A DNA stretch of 64,000 bases, taken from positions 7,404,501 through 7,468,500 of the forward strand of contig JBBMNZ010000034.1 in assembly GCA_037954325.1 (NCBI GenBank), given 5' to 3'. The position numbers were made by a program, and so were the translations under genes. This DNA comes from Fistularia commersonii (taxonomy: Eukaryota; Chordata; Actinopteri; Syngnathiformes; Fistulariidae). Below, piece after piece: positions 24,036 through 35,689 of the stretch (positions are counted from its first letter, which is position 1; every line of letters starts with the position of its first letter). The notes beneath the pieces are model-generated. The model ran no database searches, was not told the origin of the DNA, and saw nothing but the letters and a program-made list of their open reading frames with translations.

Positions 24036-24545
24036 ACAGTGGTCAGTCACTTTTTCTGACCCCTCCACCCCGCAGCCCAGAAGTGTTTCAGTTTGACCTG
24101 GCCAAAGCAATTGTTACTGATACTCCTTAGCGGATTCAGTCTCCCCTCCCCTCATATGGTTGCAATTTATATTTTGTTGACCGCCCGTTTCTTCGTCTGT
24201 GAGTAATATGATTCTATTGCTTCTCATTTTTGCTAATTCCACCCTTCTAACGTTACACCTAATGTACCCTGAAACCTCTTTATTGCTCTCTATTGCTCCA
24301 GCTTTGCATTACCGACTTAATTTATTTATTTAGAGTTGGGTTTTGAACGCCGCAGAAACACATGACGTAGTGCTGTTGCACGACAGGAATGTGACAGAGT
24401 GTTGTTTGAGGATCCGCCTTGACCTTTTGCTTCAAAGCGGAAAATCTGTACCGCGTACGAATGCCATTTAATTTTCGGTTGTATCGGGAGAAGAAGGAAA
24501 AAGAGGTTTACTCTCGCGTCGGCATGGAAAGGATCGGCGTTATGA

Positions 24546-24559
24546 TGGGGGGGGGGGGG
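24546..24559 (+). repeat. poly-G tract
   Basis: Run of about 14 G at the left edge of the GC-rich block, with potential for G-quadruplex or slippage. Confidence 0.85.
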
Positions 24560-25300
24560 TGTACGGCTGAGAGGTGGGTTTAAGCCGTGGCCTATACGAC
24601 AAGAAAGACTTGCCGTGCCGTTTCGGGAGGATCTGGTGGTTTACCGGACAGCGCAGATGACTTCTTGCACCCACCCACAAGTCGTCTCCTTGGCCCTGCT
24701 CGCTGGCCACTGTCCGATATGGAAGCGGGGCCTTATTTAGCGGCTGGACTCGTCCATGTCCGCGGCTGGTGATTTGTCCTTGTCTAATTATGGCTGCAGG
24801 CTGCTGCCTGTGTGCACATGACTAATGGTAGAACTGGGGATGGGGAGGGGCTCGGTCGGGCGCAGGGTGGGGGGTGCGGCGGGGGAGGAGGAAGCAGTGG
24901 ACGAGCAGATCGGCCGCTGGTGATTTGTGGACCAGGCACTCTGTCATTGCCCTGGACCCATTTGTCTTCAAGAGGAGATGGGAAGAAGAGGGGTGGAGAT
25001 GGAGGGAACGGCGGCGGCGGTGGCGGCAGCGGTGGGGGCTCCCGGCGAGAAAACGGTTCACAATGACTCCCATTTTCCAGGACTTTCGTCCTCGGCCACA
25101 ACGGCGCGCACGCCAGCGATGAGTTGGGACGAGCGGGTGATGAGACATTGGATACGAGAGAAACCGCGACAGCTCGCCGACGCTATTCCCTTCCCGGGGG
25201 TTCGGCCCGGTGGCCGTCCTCCTCCTCCTCCTCCCGAGAGAGAAAGCCTTATCTGTTTTAGCCCTGTCATTCGGTGAGAACAGCCTCTCTCTAGATTCAA
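24560..25300. promoter_or_regulatory. GC/CpG-rich non-coding block, possible CNE plus CpG island
   Basis: The left part has TGTCTAATTATGGCTGCAGG and GGCCTTATTTAGCGGC, homeodomain/MEF2-like cores in unique DNA. From about 25070 to 25290 CpGs are dense (GGCGCGCACG, ACCGCGACAG, CTCGCCGACG). Overlapping open frames of up to 214 codons on both strands are low-complexity (His/Pro/Arg or Gly/Arg) and follow from the GC content, so I do not call a gene. Confidence 0.35.
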
Positions 25301-27419
25301 CGCTCGGGTGTCTGGACTCTGACTCGGAGACCAATCTTTTCTCAGATGTCTCCGGCGATGCACATACATCATCCACGGCTGCGGCCGTTGTGTTTTCTTT
25401 TGGCCACAATTTAACATTGAGCAAGGGTGATTGATTCAAGGGGCTCTGGTGGTTGCAGAAGGCCATGGGGATTGAAATCGCCCCTTTTAGCTGTTTCTTA
25501 TTAAAACGTATTTAAAAATAAACGCTTGAACCGTAAAGAACAACTTCTCATGGCGCGCAGGCATTTTCTCAGCGTTTGATTCCTGTTAGCTCCAGCAGAA
25601 GCCACCTGCTTCCTTTTCCTACCTGGGGCCCTTATTAAGCCAGAGTGTAGTTTTTTTCCCCCCCTTTCTTTTTTTTTTCTAAGCCGTACAGACAGGAAAA
25701 GAGCACTAGCGGGGCAAGAGCTACTAACGCTGTATTGATTTTACAGAGTTTTTTTTTTTCTTCCGCCCTCCTTTGCACTCTCTCTCCGAGTCATTTTAAG
25801 TAAATAAACACCAGATTTGTCATGTTTTTCCAGGGCGTGGAGGGGGTCGATCGAGGGGACGAGGGCCGGCGAAGAGAGGCCGGGCCCGGGTCTCTCGCCG
25901 GGTCAGCCATGATTCATTTTGCCATCTCATGGATGGAGGGATTTGGGTAGGCTTGTTGAAGGGTGCCTGTGGAGCCTCTCCCTGACCTCCCTCGCTCCTG
26001 TCCCTCCCCTAACGCTCCTGGGCAGCCCCGGTTCTAAATCACCGGCTGTCATTGTGTTGGCAGAACAATGGCGCAGGGTCTTCTGCTCCATCTCGGGCTC
26101 CAGTCGACTGGACGTGGTTTCCTCCATCGTTAGTCTGCGCTCGCACTCCTCCTGATCCTTCGCGGCCCCTGAGTCCCACAGGGCTCGCAGGAGGCTGGGG
26201 GTTAGGTTTAGCCTGATGGTCTGATGAGTTTCTGGGATGGAGGAGAGGGCGGGGACTATCGATGCAAGGACAGGAATAAACATTAGCCGAGAGTTTTTGG
26301 CTCATAGACGTTAAGGTGTTTCGCTGAATCGTCACGCTCGTATTTTATGACGGGAATCTTTTTCAACCGCGGATGGGAAAATAGGTACGGGTCAGTGTGT
26401 TAATAACATTCACAGATTCCCGTCTGTTTTGCCTTCACCCCGTCGTTTTTTTCCCCAACTTCCCGATTCGCCCTCCTCCTTTTCCCGTTTTAAAGCGAAG
26501 AGTCCGAGGTCGATCTATCAAATCTCCTAACTGAAGGTCGATCAATATGTCAGCAGCCCAACACACCCTCAACAGTTATTATGATGTTCATGGTCCCGTG
26601 CCTACCTCGGCCGCTGTTACTGCCGCTACAGCGTGTTGAGCAGGGGATCGAACCCGGCCTGTCAGGCGGGCTGACGGAAATCATGAATCACTATTACTGG
26701 AGGTGGCGGTTGCTCCTCCCGCGCTCGGCAGACACGTGCTAACTCTGATGCGCCATAAATAGTGCACCGGCTTGGATCACTCACTCGCTGCAAGGTGTGC
26801 GCGCAAGAAATATCTTTTCTCATATACAGGAATGTGGAGGTATATTAGCCACATATGTTAACTTGCACACAAACACACACACACACACACATGAAAGTGC
26901 GCACTTTGTCATTCAATTATGCGCCAGTCGGTGTTTGACCCATTAGCTCCCGGAATCCGATCCGGCCTGCTCACCACCTCTGGACTTGTTAGGTCGGAGT
27001 GAGCTCGGTTCAATGGACCGGGATGGGCTCCGGTTACCCCTCTAATCTCATTGCAACTCTTTAGCCGCGGCGAGCGGATGCCTCCATGTCCGACAAACAG
27101 CCCTCACGCTAATAGCGCCGCGCCGTTCTCCGTTCGTGAGCGCTTTTTCAGGCCGAGGCACAAAGACGTTATGCACGGATGTGTTACCGCGTAACGTCCA
27201 CCGAGCAGGGGGGTGGGGGGGGGATATGATTTTGAGAAATTGTTTTGGGTGTGTGCAAGACGTGTGTTTGTGTGTTGTAATAATATTCCAGTTTACAGGA
27301 TGCAATTTCTCCTTAATATGCCCATCCTAATGTAATTTGGCGTCTATGGAGTGTCTGTGTACGGTGCTGTGCCGGTGTGTGTTTCTGCTGACTGGTCTTG
27401 TTTTGTGTTTGTATGGATG
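25301..27419. other. GC-rich desert stretch
   Basis: Unique sequence with a T run at 25749-25760, a (CA)n at 26872-26892 and a G-rich run at 27209-27223. Part of it (about 25900-26290, with CAGCCATGATTCATTTTGCC) may be another CNE. No gene. Confidence 0.4.
26872..26892 (+). repeat. (AC)n microsatellite
   Basis: About 10 perfect AC units. Confidence 0.85.
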
Positions 27420-27625
27420 AGTGGCTCTCTGGGAGAGCATTATGCATCCTTTTCAGCATTTAAAGATTATGTGCACGGTGGCGGCAGAAGCATTAGGCAA
27501 ACAAGGAAATATGTCCTTGATTAAAATATCTTTTATCTCTTTATTGATTAAAAGGCTTAGTTTGGTAATAGAATGTCGCTGCTTCATTGCTTCCTTGTGC
27601 CTTCAATTTTTTCACTTTGCCCTCT
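27420..27625. promoter_or_regulatory. candidate CNE
   Basis: Unique DNA dense in enhancer-like cores: GCATTATGCATCC (POU/homeodomain), CAGCATTTAAAGATTATG, CCTTGATTAAAAT and TTTATTGATTAAAAGG (homeodomain/TCF-like). There are no repeats and no credible frame. This is among the best CNE-like stretches of the desert by eye. Confidence 0.45.
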
Positions 27626-27633
27626 GTAGCTAA

Positions 27634-27681
27634 TGTGTGTGTGTGTATGTATGAATACACACACACATATATATATATATA
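27634..27681. repeat. (TG)n ... (CA)n(TA)n inverted-type microsatellite
   Basis: A TG run followed by TATGTATGAATA, then a CA run and TA run. The arms are partly complementary, a smaller version of the palindrome at 9616-9700. Confidence 0.8.
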
Positions 27682-28854
27682 AGTGGATGATGTTAGTATT
27701 TCACTGCAAACAACTGGACTGTTACTCACAGACCCACCCAACCCAGATCCATGGATACCTTCTATTTTTTGTAAACGGCCTGCAGATGTGGAATAGAGGC
27801 AACTCATCGTCCGGTAGCGTCCAATAATTTAATCTTTGTGTTCCCCATTGTCTTATCATGTCTCATCAAAGTGATATGTCGGTGAAAGAAGAAGAAAATA
27901 CTCAAATGGCCCGATAGAAGAAACCGGAATGTAAAATGCAGGTCACTGAGCCAGTGGAATACGGTTCACTGTTTCACAGTGGAGTGGAAATTACATTAGG
28001 AGAAGCACGCGCTTACTTTTTAGTTGTTTGATTATGATTTGCGAACAGCTTGTAGCGAGTGAACTTCTGAGGTATTTTGCTTTCTCACTTAATATTCAGA
28101 GTGGTCCAGTTCCACAGGGGGAAGACAGAGTGATAGGTCTGCGGTTTAAAACTGGACGACTGCCCTTTAGTCCTAGTTACAAAAACAAAAAATATCCACT
28201 CCCTGCACGGGGTGGTGCGTCTTCCTCACTCCCCGGTCCTCTAACAGCTGCTTGAGACTTTTCGGGTTCTTTGAGGCGTTTTAGCTCTTCTGGAAAGCAA
28301 AACCTGCAGGAGCTAATTTCTTATTTTTGGGGTCACAGCTCCCAGTGTTCGGATCATATCGCTGCTAACACTGCTGCTTTTACTCCTGACACCTTTTTTT
28401 TTTTTTCCGCTTGTCCTTCAGCCTACCTTTCACCTTCCATACCTCAAACATACCGAACTTTCAAATGGGTTTTATTTAACATTTTGAAATATTGTAATAA
28501 AACAACATGACATGAAGACTTCTTAAACTTTGACTTCTCCGACAGATCCATTTATGCTAAAAAATCTCGCACGGTGACGGCGGCGTATTCTCCGGCGGTT
28601 TCTCAATCAGGGTCAAGCTCGGTCTCTCCCTCATTAGTCGGGTCACAAAACAAGAAGAGTGAAAGGTCAGATCACGTGCACGGGTAACACCGTGTTTATC
28701 TCCCCCCGGGAACGCCGTCCTGTCAGGTTTTTTTTTTTTTTTTTTCCCCCCTTTTTTTTTTTTTTTTTTTGGTTCCTTAGCTGCTGACAAAGAGCTACAG
28801 AAGAGGACAAGTAAGTGTGTTTGTGTGTCTTGCGTTCTTGATGGGGAGAGACCA
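27682..28854. other. non-coding stretch
   Basis: T runs at 28396-28407 and 28728-28770 and otherwise unique sequence. No gene. Confidence 0.5.
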
Positions 28855-29225
28855 GGCTCAGGCTGAATGAGAACAGATGGAGATGTGCTCTTTAATTAAC
28901 CCTGCTGAATCACAGGGCTGAGAACAGGCCTCGGTCCGTGAATAACACCCAGCACATCCAGGGTGTGTGTGAGGTGTAATGTTAGTGTATATTGTGTGTG
29001 GGTGTATGGAGTGTGGACATGTTGGAGCATCGACCCCCTCCCCCTCCATCCCCCTTCCCTAGAGCGGGGCGTTTTATTTCTCATTAGTGGGCAGCAAACT
29101 GCTGGGGGATGAAATTTGCTAACAGGAATTAAAAGTGCATTAACACATCTGAGAGATTCATTTCTGATAATAGTTTTATTAGTGCTCTGACCTTTTAGTT
29201 CATTAGAAGACTACAGGAGAGGGGA
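28855..29225. promoter_or_regulatory. candidate CNE pair
   Basis: The left part (about 28860-28945) has CTCTTTAATTAACCCTG and AATCACAGGGCTGAGAACAG. The right part (about 29075-29210) has TTTCTCATTAGTGGGC, AGGAATTAAAAGTGCATTAA and TAATAGTTTTATTAGTG. They are separated by a GT-rich spacer. Unique, non-coding, ATTA-rich. Confidence 0.38.
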
Positions 29226-29238
29226 GGGATTGGAAAAA

Positions 29239-29251
29239 GGGGGGGGGGGGG
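29239..29251 (+). repeat. poly-G tract
   Basis: Run of about 13 G. Confidence 0.8.
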
Positions 29252-29829
29252 CAAGGATACGCAACGGGGTCTTAGCGCTCGCTATTTTTTTAAGAAGACC
29301 TTTTGGTAGTAGATGTTATCACTGGAGTGGACAATTTCCAAAAAAAGCACCATCCTGTCACAGTTTTTTTTTGGTTATTTTTGCTTTTTTTTTTTTTTTT
29401 TTTGCAGTTGATGTCCGAGCCACCCGGAAACCCCCTTTTTTTTTTTTTAAATCGGCTCTGAAATGTCGTATACCGACACTCGGCGGCCGGATGCGCGCCT
29501 CCCTCCACTCAATTAACAAAATTTATAACACAGTGTTTTCAGGTCTGTTAGCACTTGAGTGTATCACTTATTCAGCCCGTTAATTGTTTATGAACTGTTC
29601 CCACCCCCTGCTCTCTTAAACGAATCGAGGGAATCAAGAAAAAGAGCAAGTGCAACCGGAATGGCGTCTGATCGAGGAGAATGTGTTCGCCAACATGGCG
29701 TTAAATGAAGGTTGGCCAAACCTAGACGCTGACCGCGTTCCCTCGACATCCTAAAGATGGACTCCAGGACTATTTCTGACTCCAGTCTATCACGGAGTAA
29801 AGCGAAAGGGGGAATTAATATTGTTTTTT

Positions 29830-30275
29830 CACTTTTATTGGATAGAAGCGAGGCAAGTTACAGCGCAATTTGCTTTGCCCCTGTTTCTTATAATTAGCAC
29901 CTTACGGAAATGAAATAACATTGATGGGGAGGTCAATAATCCTGATCTATAGTGAAATTAATCCTGCTATCGACACAACAAGCAAACAGTACAATTAAGA
30001 GCGGAGAGAGAGAGAGAGAGAGAGGGAGGAGAAAAAAGAAAAGCGGTGGAAAGAAGCAGGTCTGAGGATGTGTTTTATCTCCTGGGTTCACTGTGCAGAA
30101 ATCCTATGAAGGCTTCTAATTAATTCATTCATTGTTAATGAAGGCAAAGCGAGGAACAAGGGATTATACATGAGGAGAGGAAGGAACACAATTAGAGATA
30201 CCGGCCTAATGATTGTTTATAAACTTGCTGTTGTTTCTGCCTTGCACTTAGTTGACTTACCGGGGTTTCATTTTA
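29830..30275. promoter_or_regulatory. candidate CNE with paired OTX/PITX-type sites
   Basis: TAATCC occurs twice (29937-29942 and 29959-29964), the bicoid-class K50 homeodomain core used by OTX/PITX/CRX. Further on are TTCTAATTAATTC, CACAATTAGAGATACC and CCTAATGATTGTTTATAAAC. A (GA)n at 30004-30025 splits the block. Unique and non-coding. Confidence 0.42.
30004..30025 (+). repeat. (GA)n microsatellite
   Basis: Near-perfect GA run, about 10 units. Confidence 0.85.
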
Positions 30276-30739
30276 TAGGAAATTTAAAGCGAGCTAGAAC
30301 ACTAACGGGCACGACTGAGAAGACCAAAAAATATGTTTGGATCGTGATTTCGGTCAAAGTTGGGCTTTAGATGAGTATTTCAACTTTATCTGCACGTTTG
30401 CAGAGGTGCTACAGCGAACCTTGAACATGAACGCGTCACGTCATCGTACGGCTCGGAGAGCCCGGAGTAACCGTCGAGCCGAACATATCGGTTGATTTTT
30501 CAGACAGAGGAAAATAGATGAAGATCCTTAAACGTGATTTGGATCCTCCGGCGATTCCGCCTTTCGAGCGATAAACTTAATTTAGACTTAAGTGCAAACT
30601 TGGATTTCCGCGCAGCTCCACTCCAATTCGCGGGGATATTTATCCGTCTGAGGGACGGCTGTCCTGTCAGCCAGCCGCAGATAAAAACCGGTGCCCCTAC
30701 CAGACGGGGCACGGTGCTGTTTCCAGCTGAGTAGCTTTA
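30276..30739. other. unique non-coding stretch
   Basis: CpG content is moderate and no repeat or gene is recognised. Confidence 0.45.
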
Positions 30740-31015
30740 ACTGGCGTTTGGACAGGCCTGGGGATCCAGAGGGGAGCAGGGGCCGAGTGCGGCGGGCTGC
30801 CGGAGGAATGGTGCATCTGAGCGTCAGAGAGTGAAGAAGGATTGCCTTTCAAGAATTACGAGCCATTAAATCAGAGCCTGGAAATCTCAAGGTTCACCAA
30901 GACTGCTGCACAAGGAATCTGGGCCGGAGAAATATTGTTTATGGTTTAAAAGGCTTGGCGATGGATTTATAAAAGAAACATTCATCATTGCAGGAAAACG
31001 GAACAAAACATTCTG
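30740..31015. promoter_or_regulatory. candidate CNE with FOX/SOX core
   Basis: Unique sequence with TATTGTTTAT (30933-30942), which contains both a forkhead ATAAACA (reverse) and a SOX ATTGTT core, plus GAGCCATTAAATCAGAGCC and GATGGATTTATAAAAG. No repeat, no credible frame. Confidence 0.4.
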
Positions 31016-31049
31016 GAAATAAATACTCACTCTATAGGTATACTTGTCA

Positions 31050-31480
31050 CCCAGACAGCACAATAACAAGTGAATTGGGAAGGAAATCCTTCATTTGTTG
31101 GCAGCTGGCCCCTAAACATGTTCTCTGTCTCTGAGTGTGAAAGCGCCGGGCCACACAGTGGACGGGGAAAGTGTGTTTTTGTATTCAAATGCTTGATAAT
31201 CACAACATAATTACGTCTGTGAGTTTTTTCGTCGATATTTTTGCACAACTACCAGAATCATGCTGTTAAACATGTATTTTTCTATGATTCCCCACAGAAA
31301 GTAATAACATAAGGGGCGGCGGGGAGGGGGGGGGGGGATCTCCAGTAAACTCAATTAAGAGTATTGATTATCTCTGGCTGACCTGTCCCAGGAATAGAAA
31401 AAAAAATATATGACTTTAGTAATGTTGCACATTACAGGAAGTTGATGGCTTTTGGTCAGTGGCGCGACCTTGAGACAGCA
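31050..31480. promoter_or_regulatory. weaker candidate CNE
   Basis: Contains CAATTAAGAGTATTGATTAT and TTGTTGGCAGCTGGCCCC in unique DNA, interrupted by a G-rich run at about 31323-31337. Confidence 0.28.
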
Positions 31481-31650
31481 TGGAAAATCTATGTTGCGGT
31501 TTTCTGTGGGCCGTTCCATAGCTGTAGCTAAACGCGGTGCAAATATTGCCGCCTGTCGCGTTCATCGCTTATCTTAATTTGTCTAAACACATGGTAACAC
31601 CCAGGTTACGAGGATCTATTTGTCATTTTTATTTTGCAGAATATTCACTC

Positions 31651-31960
31651 GATCATTTATGCACTCATTGACTATACCGCTTATCCTGCGCTCGGGGTTG
31701 TCGGGGGTGCCGGAGCCAATCCCGGCTGCCACAGGCTGCAAGGCGGGGGTTCGGCCTGGACCGGGTCGCCGGGTCGATCGCAGGGTCGCATATAGACGTG
31801 CAGGGATTCTCCCTCTCATTCACACGTCATGTAAAGACATGCAAGCGCTCGCTCTTTCATTCACGTGTCATATAAACCACTCGCTCTCTCATACATAGGT
31901 TTGGACAATCGAGGGTCTCCAAAGAACCTCCTGTAAGCTTCTGGGCTGTTGGAGGAGAAC
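31651..31960 (-). mobile_element. SINE copy D, near full length, reverse
   Basis: Reading the reverse strand, the tail starts at ACTATACCGCTTATCCTGCG (the complement of the family 3' module). Next come two to three copies of the internal CATTCAC..CATG unit, and then the body complement TTTGGACAATCGAGGGTCTC and AAGAACCTCCTGTAAGC. The tRNA-like head is truncated. Confidence 0.72.
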
Positions 31961-32559
31961 AAAACTGAAGCAGCGACTGTCTTGTTGTAAGTTTTTATTT
32001 ATTTGTTTTCCAAGACAACGCAATGTTTTTTTCCCCAAAAGATGTCTATATATGTATTCCTGTAATACTTATACATATTTATTACCGATCAGATCTTTAC
32101 CTCAGTCATAGTTTGCTTTTATGATGTTTTTTTTTTTTTTTTTTTTACATTTGTTCAGGTCTGACTCGTAAATTGAGACATGCTGTCGCTGTTGTTGTAA
32201 ATGTTATATAACAGGTCCATCTCATGGTGTTTGAAAAAAGAAAATGACCACCAAATGTATCCAGAGTAGAAATAATATTACTACAACAGCGTTCATTGGA
32301 CTTGTTGCTTTGCAGAGAATCTCTTCTGTGTTCATTCATAGAAAACCTTCTATGATTGATGAGACGCTTATAAATGCAGCAGAGACTCAGGCATACGACG
32401 CACAGATTGCATTGTCTGATGTCCACGTGCTGCTTTGAAAGGGGGTTAAAGTTAAAGGTTATGTGGCTGAATATGGGCTCATTCACAGATATTATGATGG
32501 AGTGCGTTAGCGTGCCAGTGTTTCGCCCGCCGCCCCCTCCGGAGTCTCCATTTGTAACC
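31961..32559. other. non-coding stretch
   Basis: T run at about 32127-32146 and otherwise unique. The reverse-strand 113-codon frame has no recognisable domain. Confidence 0.5.
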
Positions 32560-32740
32560 GTATTGATGAATGAATCTGTGTAAGATTATGCTATTGGCTG
32601 ATATTGATGAGTGCGGTTTTGTCAATGCTGCGCTCTTATATGCGCCTATTCTCCCGGGCATTAATGGGAAACGTCTATTGAATGAAAATGATTGTAAAGA
32701 AAGACATGAAACTAAAGAGTGAATGACTTAAAGAGGACTG
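32560..32740. promoter_or_regulatory. candidate CNE
   Basis: Unique AT-rich block with GTATTGATGAATGAATC, GGCATTAATGGG and TGAATGAAAATGATTG, homeodomain/PBX-type cores in a repeat-free 180 bp. Confidence 0.38.
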
Positions 32741-33783
32741 TGACATGAAAAAGAAGCTTTGTGCTTTGCACAGTCAGCTGAGTGTGTGGTGGCAGGCTTA
32801 GGTAATGTTGATGTAGGGAAACGTGTGTGTGTAAGCATGTGTGTGTGTGTGTTGGCTTATGAAAATGTGAAAGCACCATGTAAGTACATGTGTACCTCAA
32901 TGTCCAGCAAGGCAAGTTGCTGACAGTCAGCGGGCGGCGCGCGCGTGCACGTGTGATCCAGAGTGTGTCTGTTTGTTTGATGGATGGGTCGGCAGGGCAA
33001 GGCCGTGGATAAGAGTGCAAACAAACTGGGTAATAAATGAGAGGGACAGAGAAGCGGTGATAGAGCCCACTCCCGGGCTCCTGATGCATGCCGACCAGCA
33101 CCCGACAGCCATTTGTATCGGAGAAATGAGGAAGCTGTCAGTGAGATGAAGAGACCGTGTTCATCCTAAAGAGTGGAGGTATCTCTTTTTTTTTTTTTTT
33201 GGTACTTTCTCTGTCTCTCTGTCACTCTCTCTTTTTTTTTTTTTTTCGTATGTGCACATACACACACAGAAGGCAGGGCGATCCCGCGTATGCACTTTAA
33301 TAAGTTGAGCTGTTGTGATATAGTATGCGTCACTAGCGCTCTGGTGAGCTGCAACATGCCTGCAACATGTTGAGGGAGCAAACACACAATCATACACACA
33401 TACGTGTGATCCCGAGCCTGGGTTTACTCAGGACTGAGGTTACGTAAAAAAAAAAAAAAGAGGAAAGTGGGTGGAGAAGCGGAAGTAGGGGTATTTTTGA
33501 GTGGAGATGGCTTGACGCCCAAAGGAGAGCGAGAGAGAGAGAGAGAGAGAGAGATTTCCCTAGGGATACAATCATCAAATCCACAGATGCCTGTGAGAAA
33601 AGGATATAAAGAGAAGAAAGAGTCAAAAGACTTGCTGACAGCGGGGAGATTCGTGCAAAATTAAAAAGGAGCCTCCAGCAACTCGAGAGGGTCCGACTTG
33701 TTGGCTACCTGCAGCGGACACACCTAGATTTAAACTTTGGAACGCGAGAAACCAAAACAAGTAACAAAGCTTATATACATATA
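32741..33783. other. non-coding stretch with simple repeats
   Basis: (GT)n at about 32822-32853, T runs at 33184-33200 and 33230-33246, an A run at 33446-33460 and (GA)n at 33526-33554. No gene. Confidence 0.55.
33526..33554 (+). repeat. (GA)n microsatellite
   Basis: Near-perfect GA run. Confidence 0.88.
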
Positions 33784-34069
33784 CTGGACTGTCACAGAAA
33801 ATTATAATATTGTGATAAAGTTCTTTATCTTCTGTAATGCAATTACAAAAACAAAAATGTCATACATTCTGGATTCATTACAAATCAACTGAAATACTGC
33901 AAGCCTTTTACTATCTTAATATTACTGATTATAGCTTACATCTTAGGAAAACCAAAAATCCTATCTCAAAATCTTACAATATCATGAAAAAGTAATTTTT
34001 GTTTTTTTAATTGCATTACAGAGGATAAAGAACTTTATCACAATATTATAATTTTCTGAGACAGTCCTG
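33784..34069 (+). mobile_element. palindromic MITE copy 1 (286 bp), TA-flanked
   Basis: It begins CTGGACTGTCACAGAAAATT and ends with the complement AATTTTCTGAGACAGTCCTG. The inverted repeats run about 75 bp at each end (through TATTGTGATAAAGTTCTTTA and TGTAATGCAATTA). TA stands on both sides (33782-33783, 34070-34071), as expected for Tc1/mariner-type target duplication. There is no coding capacity. The centre carries TCTGGATTCATTACAAATCA in this orientation. Confidence 0.8.
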
Positions 34070-34114
34070 TATATATCAATGAATCAGGTTCTCCGGGACT
34101 CTCTCTGAGTTTGC

Positions 34115-34410
34115 ATGCATTCAGAGCTCTGTTTGGCCTTCAATGCTGGGATGTCCAGTGTTTCACCCCCATGCAAATAAGTGCAACCTAGCGAAGTCAT
34201 CTGTCCTGGCTGCATGTTTTGTTCTTTCTCATTTGTTTTTAAATCTGTGTGTTGTGTCTTTTAAATGTACGTATCCCAGCATTGAGCTCCAGCTGGGGAA
34301 AAGAGGTCTTCAGGCTCGCACCTGCTTGGGGATAATAAATGTGGTCCGAGTGGTACCGAAATAAATGAGCGCCTTTGTCAACCTCCAAAGGGCTCTATGT
34401 TTAGGGTCAA
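34115..34410. promoter_or_regulatory. candidate CNE with POU octamer
   Basis: A perfect octamer ATGCAAAT is at 34171-34178. GGATAATAAATGTGG and GAAATAAATGAGCGCC follow. Unique, non-coding, immediately right of the MITE. Confidence 0.35.
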
Positions 34411-34560
34411 AATCTGTCCTGTCTTTGCTGGATTAATCGTACCTCCAAGTAGAGACGAAGTGTGGGGGGGGAAGGGGGGTGTACTTGCGTGTTTTGTTTT
34501 TGTGTGTTAGCGTCATCAGAAGCCCCCTTGCAGAGAAGCTGCAAGGTTATACCCCCCCTT

Positions 34561-34591
<31 letters not shown>

Positions 34592-34592
34592 A
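34561..34592 (+). repeat. (CA)n microsatellite
   Basis: CA run with a single CTCA interruption. Confidence 0.88.
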
Positions 34593-34679
34593 CCAGCCCT
34601 CCGCGCCTCCATCTCTAGCATTGTAATCTCTTGGAGGACAAACAAAACAACAAAGTCATAATGTTCACAGTTGTGTTAT

Positions 34680-34870
34680 TAGCCCCGCCTTCTTTGCCGC
34701 TATGATGTATGGGTGAACCTTTTGTTTGCATTTGTCTTGCTGCGGCGGCATTGTCACAGATGTGAGAATGCACGGAGCCGAGGTGCGGAGGGTCAATGCA
34801 TGCAGGGATGAGAGCGGATGTGGCCTCATGATGAGATTGTTCCCCGTGTTTGTGGTTTGTGAGCTCCTGC
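34680..34870. promoter_or_regulatory. weaker candidate CNE
   Basis: Unique block with CGCTATGATGTATGGG, CTTTTGTTTGCATTTG and CCTCATGATGAGATTG, lying between two microsatellites. Confidence 0.28.
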
Positions 34871-34885
34871 AAGGTCCCAGTCAAT

Positions 34886-34922
34886 ATGTATATATATATA
34901 TATATATGTATATATATGTATT
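34886..34922. repeat. (TA)n/(TATG)n microsatellite
   Basis: TATATA/TGTATA alternation. Confidence 0.85.
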
Positions 34923-35689
34923 TTTTTTGTGCATTTTTTTGCATATGCATTATTTCGCCCTATGGGGGATTTTGCCCGGTGGAAACGCTTATCACCCCCT
35001 CTTCGCTATCTCCGACAGCAGGTCTACCGCTTCAAGTCCGGTGCCGATCTTTGTCCTGCTCTGTCCACTCCTATCTGACAGACTGATAGCCTTTGATTGA
35101 TCTCATCAACACCTTCATCTATTATTCATACCACCTTTCAAGTCATGCTGGAGGAAGGGCAAAACGCCGAGCGGAGTCTCAACCTGGATCTGGGTTTAGC
35201 TCGCGGGCGACTTTTGCTCCGAATGTTGAAGTTTATATTTCACCCCTCCGACTCGAGCGTCCTCAAACACACGCGTTCGCCGAACTCTCCGACCTCGACC
35301 GATTTCTAAAATGGAATGAAATAGCTTCGGAGTTTCCACCCCATCAGGGTGGACGGAGATGGGCACGGGGACAGAGAGACGTGTACTTACTGTTTGGGGA
35401 GGAAATTAATGGTGCATTTTTTTTGTATAATGTGATTTAATGATGCAATTCGTCTAATAATAAGAACATTTTTTAACATTTACACGTTCATTTACACATT
35501 CCCTCTTTCACAGCGGGGAAACCCAGTGGGCCAATACAAACATCGCGGTCCTCTCACCCATTTAGAGCGCTGCAGGCCTTTTTATTGCATTGTGATGGAT
35601 GTTTTCCGTTTGGCATTTTTTCACCGTGGCACAACATCCAAATACACCCCCCCCCTCCTCATTTGAGTGCATTAGGAGGCCATCCTATA
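34923..35689. other. non-coding stretch with CpG-rich part
   Basis: CpG-dense between about 35160 and 35310 (CTCGCGGGCG, ACACGCGTTCGCCG). The remainder is AT-rich. No gene. Confidence 0.45.

Noticed and set aside
24822..25466. 214-codon reverse-strand open frame
   Set aside because: It is the longest frame in the desert, but the product is His/Pro/Arg/Ser-rich low-complexity, overlaps several other frames on both strands, and lies in CpG-rich DNA where stops are rare. No domain or splice context.
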